The notes under the pieces were generated by a model. It was not told the origin of the DNA. It did not search any database and saw only the letters and a program-made list of their open reading frames with translations. Made by a program: the position numbers and the translations under genes. DNA of 6,045 nt, from NCBI GenBank assembly GCA_030621995.1, contig JAUXGP010000110.1, positions 1 to 6,045 of the forward strand, given 5' to 3'. Shown here one piece after another: positions 1 through 6,045 of the stretch (positions are counted from its first letter, which is position 1; each line of letters begins with the position of its first letter). This DNA comes from Psychrilyobacter sp. GTDB lineage: Bacteria; Fusobacteriota; Fusobacteriia; Fusobacteriales; Fusobacteriaceae.

Positions 1-1
1 G

Positions 2-43
2 ACTGTTTTCCATAATAATATAGAGTCAGAAAAATTAAAATAA
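2..43 (+). CDS. Possible 3' end of an upstream gene (partial, unidentified)
   Basis: Of the three forward frames at the left edge, only this one stays open beyond a few codons. It reads 13 codons and then a TAA at 41-43; the other two frames stop at 13-15 and 21-23. The short hydrophilic, Lys/Glu-rich tail would suit the C-terminus of a soluble protein. Efflux operons of this kind are often preceded by a TetR- or MarR-type regulator, but the fragment is far too short to show that. It may equally be non-coding leader. The 59 bases between this stop and the channel gene leave room for a small promoter or for read-through. Confidence 0.25.
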   Translation, partial: TVFHNNIESEKLK

Positions 44-89
44 AAGGGGGAGAAAAAAGTTAATTACCAATTTTAATAAAAAAGTATGT

Positions 90-96
90 AGGAGGT
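90..96 (+). promoter_or_regulatory. Ribosome binding site that fixes a TTG start
   Basis: AGGAGGT is a near-perfect complement to the 16S rRNA 3' end and lies 6 bases before the TTG at 103-105. The reading frame is closed upstream by TAA at 61-63, and there is no ATG or GTG in frame between that stop and the TTG. The first in-frame ATG, at 130-132, lies inside the signal peptide and would remove its positive N-terminus. The TTG is therefore the best-supported start. Confidence 0.85.
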
Positions 97-102
97 ATAA
101 AA

Positions 103-2409
103 TTGATAAAAAAAATAAGTTTAATTATTATGTTATTCGTTATAAATGTTTGCACCTTTGCTAAAGAAGTTGTGAATATTGCTGTATTATACAGTCAAAA
201 AAGCAGTAATAATATGAAAAATTCTCAGAGTATTATCGAAAAAGAATTTACAGATGTGTTGGAGGGTAATTATACTGTGGTTTTTCCAAAGGAATTACAG
301 ATTATAGCCAAAGAGGGGCCAGAAGGAATCGATGAAAGTTATGCCGATCTGGTTAAAAATAAAAAAGTAGACCTGATCGTAGGTGGAGATCACCTGGTCT
401 CAAATCAAATTATAAGCAAAGAAAGTATAAAAAAATTGAGTATAATGCCTTTTGCTCAATATATATCCCACGGTGAGACCAGTCAGGTAAATAATCTTAC
501 CTATAGTGTACAGGAAATTGGATTTGACAAGATATTCCAACTCCTCAGAAGTGTAGATGAAGAGTTTTCAGAAATTACCCTTATAGTACCAGCGGAATTA
601 TTAGATAACGAGAGCAAAATGATCTCGTATATAGAGGAACATATCAAAAAAAATGGAGTATCTAAGGTTAATTGGGTAGCCTTTGATGGAAATTATGAAA
701 AATTAGCTGCAGATATCAAAGGGCAGACAGTAGCTCTTTTAGGTGGTTTTTCAGACAGGGAAGAGTTTATTCAAATCATGAATATTTTAAATAATGAAAA
801 AATAATAACATATGCAGACGGATACGGCACAGGAATAAGTGACCAGGCATACCTCTCTTTCGAGGTGGATACAAATATCCAGAGAAGACTCCGAAAATCA
901 GCTATCTCTCTCTTGGAAATATTAGATGGCAGCAGTGCAAAAGACCAAAAAGTCTATGTGGTGGGAGGAGAACTGAGACCTGTAATAAATCAATCGGTAG
1001 CTGAAAAAATAGGCAAATGGCCAAATTGGAGAACAGCAGTGTCAGCTAAGATAGTAGGAAAAAAGAGTGTAGGAGAGGAACTGACTCTTTATTCATCCAT
1101 AAGAAAGGGATTAGAGGATAACCTGCAGTTAACAATGGATAAAAATGATCTAAATATCCAAGAGTACCAAGTGGATGCAGCTAAATCATCCAGACTGCCA
1201 CAAGTGGTAGCAGCAGGTGGATATAAGGCAGTAGACCAAGGACAAGCTGATGCTCCCAATGATGTTAAAACAGATAATACCTATGTAGGAGTAGGGTTAA
1301 GACAGGTAATATGGAATGATAAATTAAACTCAGCAGTATCTGTAGAAAAAAGTATTTTTAATGCAGAAAAAGAAAGTTATAGACAAAGTGAATTAGATAC
1401 AGTCTTAAAGGTTTCTACAACCTACTTTAATGTGTTAAAATTAAAAGCTTTTGAAAGTATACAATACAGCAACTTAGAACTGACTAAAAAGAACTTAGAG
1501 TTAGCCAGAGTCAGGGAAAAAGTAGGATATTCCAGAAAGTCAGATGTATACAGATGGGAAAGTAAGTTAGCTACAGATATCAGTAAATTAAGTGATTCAC
1601 AGGCTAAACTTCAAAATGCCAAGGAAGAGTTGATGAGAATTTTAAATAATGATCTGGATACAAACTTTCAAGCAATGGATATCTTAGACACTGAAGAGTT
1701 TTTAGGGATAGCAGGCTTGGAGTTAACTAAGAAAAACGTGATGGATGATACCTTGGAAAAACTGATGAAATTAGGTCTTGAAAATTCCACTGAGATCAAA
1801 CAGATCGAGAATTATATGGATGCAGCAGAGAGAAAATTAAAGGAAGCAAATAGAAATTTCTACAGCCCTGAGGTGGCATTGACCGCTGACTATAACTACT
1901 ATATGGATAGAAGTGGCAGTGGAAATCTATATTCTGATCCGGCAGACTCAGACCCAAGGAAGGAAGCATGGGCTGTAGGAATAGAGGTAAGTATCCCATT
2001 ATTAGAGGGGGGAGAAAGGATTGCTAAAAGAAACACCGCCACTGAGCAAGTACAAAAATTAACTATGCAAAAAGAAGATGTTGAAAATAGTGTAAAACAA
2101 AATATAAGAGCTTCTCTAACAGATTTAGTAACAGCTAAAATAAAGGTGGAAACTTCAAAAGATGCAAGAGTTGCAGCAGATAAAACTCTTGAGTTAGTGA
2201 CAGATTCATACTCAAGGGGAGAGGTATCTATAACTGAATTATTAGATTCTCAGAATGTCGCAATTCAAGCCAAAGAAACTGAGAGTGCATCTAAATATAA
2301 TTATTATACTAGGCTGATGATAACAGAAAGAGCTGTAGGAGCTTATCATCTATTGGACCCTGAAGTATATTCTGAATTATTAGGGGAAAGCAGTTTAAAG
2401 GTGCAATAA
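103..2409 (+). CDS. TolC-family outer-membrane efflux channel with N-terminal periplasmic-binding-protein-like domain
   Basis: This is the outer-membrane exit duct of the pump encoded downstream. Residues 1-20 form a Sec signal peptide (Lys-Lys, hydrophobic core, cleavage likely after T-F-A20). There is no lipobox, so unlike OprM it is probably not acylated. Residues about 22-315 look like a type I periplasmic-binding fold of the ABC_sub_bind kind: an opening strand IAVLYS (26-31), VDLIVGG (89-95), ITLIVP (158-163) starting a second lobe, VALLGGF (210-216), and an ending with N296 followed by A300, I303 and G304 as in that family. From about 321 two OEP repeats follow: helices and strands 328-515, with VREKVGYSRKSDV (470-482), and 550-750, with SYSRGEVSITELLDSQ (702-717). 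Probable surface loops 376-392 and 601-620 are rich in Asp. The channel part is of normal size; the extra length is the N-terminal domain. The channel assignment is firm; the binding-domain family is inferred from pattern alone and its ligand is unknown. Confidence 0.93.
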   Translation: MIKKISLIIMLFVINVCTFAKEVVNIAVLYSQKSSNNMKNSQSIIEKEFTDVLEGNYTVVFPKELQIIAKEGPEGIDESYADLVKNKKVDLIVGGDHLVSNQIISKESIKKLSIMPFAQYISHGETSQVNNLTYSVQEIGFDKIFQLLRSVDEEFSEITLIVPAELLDNESKMISYIEEHIKKNGVSKVNWVAFDGNYEKLAADIKGQTVALLGGFSDREEFIQIMNILNNEKIITYADGYGTGISDQAYLSFEVDTNIQRRLRKSAISLLEILDGSSAKDQKVYVVGGELRPVINQSVAEKIGKWPNWRTAVSAKIVGKKSVGEELTLYSSIRKGLEDNLQLTMDKNDLNIQEYQVDAAKSSRLPQVVAAGGYKAVDQGQADAPNDVKTDNTYVGVGLRQVIWNDKLNSAVSVEKSIFNAEKESYRQSELDTVLKVSTTYFNVLKLKAFESIQYSNLELTKKNLELARVREKVGYSRKSDVYRWESKLATDISKLSDSQAKLQNAKEELMRILNNDLDTNFQAMDILDTEEFLGIAGLELTKKNVMDDTLEKLMKLGLENSTEIKQIENYMDAAERKLKEANRNFYSPEVALTADYNYYMDRSGSGNLYSDPADSDPRKEAWAVGIEVSIPLLEGGERIAKRNTATEQVQKLTMQKEDVENSVKQNIRASLTDLVTAKIKVETSKDARVAADKTLELVTDSYSRGEVSITELLDSQNVAIQAKETESASKYNYYTRLMITERAVGAYHLLDPEVYSELLGESSLKVQ
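166..1047 (+). other. Encoded domain: periplasmic-binding-protein-like module (residues about 22-315)
   Basis: This part of the channel gene encodes alternating short hydrophobic strands and amphipathic helices in two lobes (about 22-135 and 136-290), the pattern of a type I solute-binding protein. The last stretch has the ABC_sub_bind style: a Tyr-Ala-Asp strand (237-239), a Gly-rich turn (240-244), a helix ending L-D-G (274-276), a strand at 284-287, then N296 and an A-x-x-I-G-x-W segment (300-306). It is close to the full length of a free-standing mature binding protein, so it looks like a whole domain rather than a remnant. It sits directly after the signal peptide, which places it in the periplasm. 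The family assignment rests on reading the sequence and is not verified by a profile search. Confidence 0.65.
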
Positions 2410-2418
2410 TAAAAAAAC

Positions 2419-2426
2419 GAGGAGGA
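2419..2426 (+). promoter_or_regulatory. Ribosome binding site of the adaptor gene
   Basis: GAGGAGGA lies just before the ATG at 2432-2434, with 6 bases after its GGAGG core. It fills most of the 22-base gap after the channel gene, leaving no room for a separate promoter or a hairpin terminator. It supports the chosen start and co-transcription. Confidence 0.8.
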
Positions 2427-2431
2427 AACAA

Positions 2432-3514
2432 ATGTCATTATACAAAAAAATATTAACTATAGGATTTGTAATAGTTGCCCTTGCAAGTTGCGGGACTAAA
2501 AAAGAAGAGGAAAAAATTGATTTAAGAACCGTCAGGCATGAAACAATAGAATTAAAAAGTCCGGTAGAAGCTCTTAGCTTTACAGGGGACATAAAATCTG
2601 CGATAGAACCTGAAGTGAGTTTTAGAGTACCTGGAAACATTGAAAAGATGAACTTTAAGCTGGGGCAGTCGGTGAAAAAGGGAGAAGTTTTAGCTACCTT
2701 GGATAAGATAGATTATGAAATTCAATTAAGAAAGGCTGAGAGTTCTTATGAAACTGCCAGAGCATCACAAATAGAGGCACAATCAAGCTATAACAGAATA
2801 AAAGAACTATATCAAAATGACAGTGTATCTAAGAGTGAATTTGACAGTGCAAAAGCCAGAATGGATTCTACGTCTGCATCTCTAAAGGTTGCATCAGAGG
2901 GAATTAAATATGCAAAACGTCAATTAAGATATACTGTGTTAAAATCTTCTATAGATGGAACGGTGGCCGTAAAAGTCTCAGAAGTGAATGAAAATGTAGC
3001 TGCTGGTCAACCTGTATATATATTAAATACAGATACAGATTTAGAAGCAATATCATTTGTTCCAGAGAGTGCTATCGGACAAATAAATATTGGATCACAG
3101 GTCAATATCCATGTAGGTGCATTGGGTAAAAATTATTTGGGAGAAGTTGTAGAAGTGGCTACCTCATCCCTGCAATATGGATCTACATATCCTGTAAAGG
3201 TAGCTATATTAGGTGCAGATAAAAGCTTAAGAAGTGGAATGTCTGTTGTTGTAGAGTTTAATAAGGATATACTGAGTGAGAAAAATAAGATATTCATACC
3301 TTTAAATGTAATCTTAAAGGATGCAAACATTAACTATGTATTTATCGTTGAAAAAGATGGGGAAGGTGTAGGAGTTGTCAAGAAAATTGAGGTTAAAACA
3401 GGTATGGTTACCAACAAAGGTCTGGAAATTTTAGAGGGGTTATCAGAGGGAGACGAGTTAATTACAGCCGGAATGACTAAATTAGAAGACGGTCAGCAGG
3501 TAAAATTAAAATAG
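2432..3514 (+). CDS. RND efflux periplasmic adaptor (membrane fusion protein), lipoprotein
   Basis: This protein bridges the inner-membrane RND pump and the outer-membrane channel. Its 360 residues begin with a lipoprotein signal: Lys5-Lys6, a hydrophobic core and the lipobox L17-A18-S19-C20, so the mature protein should be lipid-anchored at Cys20, as AcrA is. The order is typical: first lipoyl half at about 58-95 (GQSVKKGEVLATLD, 78-91), alpha-helical hairpin at about 96-165, second lipoyl half at about 167-200 (SSIDGTV, 172-178), beta-barrel at about 203-280 (with LRSGM, 266-270) and membrane-proximal domain at about 285-360. At the hairpin tip the RLS motif (R-x3-L-x6-S), known to contact TolC, is intact as R122, L126 and S133. 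This implies a standard tip-to-tip contact with the channel next door, despite that protein's extra domain. The length is slightly below AcrA (397). No break or odd codon use was seen. The family is certain; the transported substrate cannot be told. Confidence 0.95.
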   Translation: MSLYKKILTIGFVIVALASCGTKKEEEKIDLRTVRHETIELKSPVEALSFTGDIKSAIEPEVSFRVPGNIEKMNFKLGQSVKKGEVLATLDKIDYEIQLRKAESSYETARASQIEAQSSYNRIKELYQNDSVSKSEFDSAKARMDSTSASLKVASEGIKYAKRQLRYTVLKSSIDGTVAVKVSEVNENVAAGQPVYILNTDTDLEAISFVPESAIGQINIGSQVNIHVGALGKNYLGEVVEVATSSLQYGSTYPVKVAILGADKSLRSGMSVVVEFNKDILSEKNKIFIPLNVILKDANINYVFIVEKDGEGVGVVKKIEVKTGMVTNKGLEILEGLSEGDELITAGMTKLEDGQQVKLK

Positions 3515-3520
3515 GGAGGA
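3513..3520 (+). promoter_or_regulatory. Ribosome binding site of the pump gene, overlapping the adaptor stop codon
   Basis: AGGGAGGA begins within the TAG stop (3512-3514) of the adaptor gene and ends 6 bases before the ATG at 3527-3529. This overlap of stop codon and ribosome binding site suggests that ribosomes finishing the adaptor help initiate the pump (translational coupling). It also fixes the pump start. Confidence 0.8.
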
Positions 3521-3526
3521 ATTTAC

Positions 3527-6045
3527 ATGAATTTAACAGAGATAGCAATCAAGAAAAAAGTAGTTACATTTACTTTTATATTGCTTTTAGCACTAGCTGG
3601 AGTTTCTACCTATTTTAAATTACCAAAGGCGGAAGATCCAGGCTATGTAGTAAGGACAGCTACAGTGGCTACTCTATATCCAGGAGCCAGCCCAAGCAGG
3701 GTAGAGAACTTAGTGACAGACAAGATTGAAAAAAGAATTCAAGAGATGCCGGAAGTTGATTATATAGACAGTGAAAGTAGGGAAGGGTTCTCATATATTA
3801 CGGTACAGTTTAAAGATGAGTATAAAATAATGAGACCAATTTTTGATAAGTTGAGAAGAAAGGTAGATGACGCTGTAAAAGATCTGCCAAGTGGAGCAAT
3901 GGCACCATTTGTAAATGATGATTTTGGTGATGTATACGGTACAATGATAGCTGTCACAGCTGATGGATACTCAATGGAGGATCTGAGAAGGATAGCCAAG
4001 TTTACAATGGAAGAGTTATTGACTATGAAAAATGTAGGTAAGGTAGTAAAATACGGAGTTAGACCGGAAAATGTATTTATAGATTATGATAACGCTAAGT
4101 TATCACAATTTGGGATCTCTCCGGGATATCTAAAACAAGCTCTAGAGAGCACAAATATATTATCTCCTGGAGGACAAATACTTTTAGGTCAGGAAAGGTT
4201 AAGTTTTGAACCCAGTGGAAACTTTGACTCTGTAGATGATATAAAAAATACAGTTATCAGACTTCCAAAGGGAAATCTGGTAAGGGTAGAGGATATCGCT
4301 AAAGTAAGAAGAGCATATCAGGAACCTATTCTTACAAGGGAAAAATTTAATGGTAAGGATACTATCTTTCTTGCAATCTCTTTAAAAGAGGGAGGAAATA
4401 TCTTAGACCTTCAAAAAGAGATAGATGAGAAGATTGCAGCTGTAGAATCCAGCTACCCTATAGGTGTAGACTTTACTTACCTAACACAGGAAGCCGGAAG
4501 GGTAGATACAAGTATTCAAAGTTTCCTCTCCAATGTAGCTCAATCTATACTTACAGTAATGTTGGTGCTTATAATATTTTTAGGTGTTAGAATAGGAGCT
4601 ATCGTAGCTTCATTGATCCCTATAGTAATGGCATCATCCATGGTATTTTTAAGTTATTTCGGCTTAAGTCTGGATCAAATTTCACTGGCAGCTCTGATAA
4701 TTGTATTGGGGATGCTGGTAGACAATGGAATAGTAATCTCAGAAGCAATCATGGTAAATATGGAAAAAGGAATGGATAAAATAGAAGCTGCCTTAGAAGC
4801 TGCTAGAACATTGAAGGGACCACTTATGATCTCTTCCATGGTTACCATATCAGCCTTTTTACCAATAGTGCTGGCAGAGGGAACCATGGGAGAATATACA
4901 GGACCTATAACCTATGTAGTTGCCATTTGTTTAGGATTATCATGGATATTTGGAATAACTCTTATTCCACTACTCTGTGTATTATTTTTAAAGGTAGAGA
5001 AGCAGGAAGCGGGTTATAACAGTAAATTCTATAAACTTTATAGAGGATCTCTTCTAAAAGCTTTGAAACATAAGTTTATGGCAGGTATAGTAATTATTGG
5101 AATATTTTTTATCGCTTTATTTGGATTTAAAACCTTTGTTAAGGTAAAATTTATGCCAGATAAAGATATACCGCTATTAACAGTAGAAGCAGAGCTGCCA
5201 TTTGGAACATCTATAGAAACTACAACTAAGATGGTATTGGATGCAGAAAAATATATCCGAAAGGAATATTTCTTAGATCATCCAAAACAGGTGAAACCAC
5301 CATTTATAGCAAATGTCTTAGCTGGGGGAACACTGGTTAAATATGAAGAGGATGGAGTGTTAAGCATGGGAACATTTATAGGAGAGAGTGCACCAAGGTA
5401 TATATTATCTCATACTCCTAAGATGAGTCAGCCGAATTTAGCCTTTGCAATAATCAATGCTACCAGTTTTGATCTTATAAAAACAGAGATACAACCTAAA
5501 CTTATAACCTGGTTTGAAGACAATTATCCAGATGCTAATATTAAGATAGACACTCTGCAAAATGGATCTCCAAGTGACCGTCCAATAGAGATCAGGATAA
5601 AAGGTAGAGATACAGATAAATTATACGAATATCTCGGGGATATAGAAAAAATAGTAAAAGAAAATATTGTAGGTTTAGCTGATACAAAAACTGACTGGGG
5701 TGTGAAAAATAGAAAATTCACAGTTAATATAGACCAGCAAAGAGCACTCAGAGCAGGGCTTACAAGTCAGGATATAGCTATCTCACTAAACAGTATCTTA
5801 AGCGGGATAAAGCTGACAGACTATAGGGAAGAAGACAGATTGATTCCAGTGATGTTAAGATCTCAGGGAACTTCCCGGGAAGATATCGAGGTATTAAAAA
5901 ATACACCGATCTATAACCAGACTACAGGGAAATCAGTACCACTGGGACAGGTAGCTGAGATAAAAACAGTATGGGAAGCTCCTAAAATAGTTAGAAAAGA
6001 TAAAATCAAAGCTATCCTATACCAAGTAGGATTACGAGATACAGC
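3527..6045 (+). CDS. RND efflux pump, inner-membrane permease subunit (HAE-1-like), 3' end beyond window
   Basis: This is the proton-driven pump that passes substrate into the adaptor and channel. The frame is open for 839 codons to the window edge, about four fifths of an AcrB-length protein (1049). TM1 is at about 11-30. Next come LPKAEDPGY (32-40) and the family motif YPGASP (51-56), opening the first periplasmic porter/docking loop (to about 335). TM2 to TM6 lie at about 336-354, 358-378, 385-408, 432-451 and 461-488, and TM7 at about 517-536. FMPDKD (542-547) opens the second periplasmic loop, in which the window ends. TM8 to TM12, including the positions matching AcrB Lys940 and Thr978, are not visible. 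In TM4 the proton-relay pair reads D399-N400, where AcrB has Asp407-Asp408; the essential first Asp is kept. The context V-D-N-G-I-V-I differs from the V-D-G-A-V of heavy-metal pumps such as CusA, so drug-like, hydrophobic or amphiphilic substrates are more likely than metals. The start is set by ATG at 3527 with its ribosome binding site. Confidence 0.95.
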   Translation, partial: MNLTEIAIKKKVVTFTFILLLALAGVSTYFKLPKAEDPGYVVRTATVATLYPGASPSRVENLVTDKIEKRIQEMPEVDYIDSESREGFSYITVQFKDEYKIMRPIFDKLRRKVDDAVKDLPSGAMAPFVNDDFGDVYGTMIAVTADGYSMEDLRRIAKFTMEELLTMKNVGKVVKYGVRPENVFIDYDNAKLSQFGISPGYLKQALESTNILSPGGQILLGQERLSFEPSGNFDSVDDIKNTVIRLPKGNLVRVEDIAKVRRAYQEPILTREKFNGKDTIFLAISLKEGGNILDLQKEIDEKIAAVESSYPIGVDFTYLTQEAGRVDTSIQSFLSNVAQSILTVMLVLIIFLGVRIGAIVASLIPIVMASSMVFLSYFGLSLDQISLAALIIVLGMLVDNGIVISEAIMVNMEKGMDKIEAALEAARTLKGPLMISSMVTISAFLPIVLAEGTMGEYTGPITYVVAICLGLSWIFGITLIPLLCVLFLKVEKQEAGYNSKFYKLYRGSLLKALKHKFMAGIVIIGIFFIALFGFKTFVKVKFMPDKDIPLLTVEAELPFGTSIETTTKMVLDAEKYIRKEYFLDHPKQVKPPFIANVLAGGTLVKYEEDGVLSMGTFIGESAPRYILSHTPKMSQPNLAFAIINATSFDLIKTEIQPKLITWFEDNYPDANIKIDTLQNGSPSDRPIEIRIKGRDTDKLYEYLGDIEKIVKENIVGLADTKTDWGVKNRKFTVNIDQQRALRAGLTSQDIAISLNSILSGIKLTDYREEDRLIPVMLRSQGTSREDIEVLKNTPIYNQTTGKSVPLGQVAEIKTVWEAPKIVRKDKIKAILYQVGLRDT

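Noticed and set aside
11..24. Candidate -10 promoter elements (CATAAT at 11-16, TATAGA at 19-24)
   Set aside because: No -35 hexamer lies at a proper distance inside the window, and such motifs are expected by chance in AT-rich DNA.
61..79. Imperfect inverted repeat (TTAATT ... AATTTTAA) as a regulator operator
   Set aside because: Only about four base pairs match continuously before a mismatch, all A/T, which is no better than chance in this composition.
139..156. Possible lipoprotein signal at Cys17 of the channel protein
   Set aside because: The residues before the Cys are I-N-V. A lipobox needs Gly, Ala or Ser directly before Cys, and T-F-A20 just after fits ordinary signal peptidase I cleavage.
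1040..1070. Possibility that the binding domain and channel are two genes joined by a sequencing or assembly error
   Set aside because: The frame runs through the junction without a stop, no ribosome site or start codon precedes the channel part, the channel part lacks its own signal peptide, and base composition does not change across the junction.
1796..1999. Minus-strand open frame of 67 codons within the channel gene
   Set aside because: It is the complement of clearly coding sequence (the second OEP repeat), has no recognisable domain and has no independent support. Short minus-strand frames at 2395-2640, 3133-3330, 3760-3999, 4675-4887 and 5524-5721 were rejected for the same reason.
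4559..4740. Heavy-metal (CusA/CzcA-like) identity of the RND pump
   Set aside because: The TM4 signature is V-D-N-G-I-V-I rather than V-D-G-A-V, and neither the adaptor nor the channel shows a His- or Met-rich metal-binding segment.

Overview
The window holds one operon, all on the + strand, for a tripartite RND-type efflux pump. The order is outer-membrane channel (103-2409), periplasmic adaptor lipoprotein (2432-3514) and inner-membrane RND pump (3527 to the window edge, incomplete). The gaps are 22 and 12 bases, each gene has a strong purine-rich Shine-Dalgarno sequence, and no terminator-like hairpin separates them, so one transcript and coordinated translation are likely.

The organism is a low-GC diderm bacterium. 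The pump needs an outer membrane. Coding is AT-rich, with AGA/AGG as almost the only arginine codons and frequent ATA for isoleucine. Near-perfect GGAGG sites argue against Bacteroidota, which rarely use them. This combination best fits Fusobacteriota (Propionigenium, Ilyobacter or Psychrilyobacter type). That is an inference from composition and gene style, not from a marker gene.

The unusual element is the first gene. Its product is 768 residues, against roughly 430-490 for ordinary TolC-family channels. After a signal peptide it carries about 290 residues that read as a complete type I periplasmic-binding-protein-like domain, resembling the ABC_sub_bind (TrpX/DUF534) solute-binding proteins. 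A full two-repeat TolC/OEP channel follows. The trimeric channel would therefore carry three ligand-binding-type domains in the periplasm, beside the adaptor and pump. No ABC permease or ATPase gene is present here, so the domain appears to have been recruited to an RND system, perhaps to capture or sense a ligand.

The adaptor is a conventional AcrA-like lipoprotein with an intact TolC-contact motif. The RND protein is of the drug/hydrophobe (HAE-1-like) type rather than the heavy-metal type. It has Asp-Asn where AcrB has Asp-Asp in transmembrane helix 4. Bases 1-102 hold possibly the last codons of an upstream gene and the leader of the channel gene; no promoter could be assigned with confidence.
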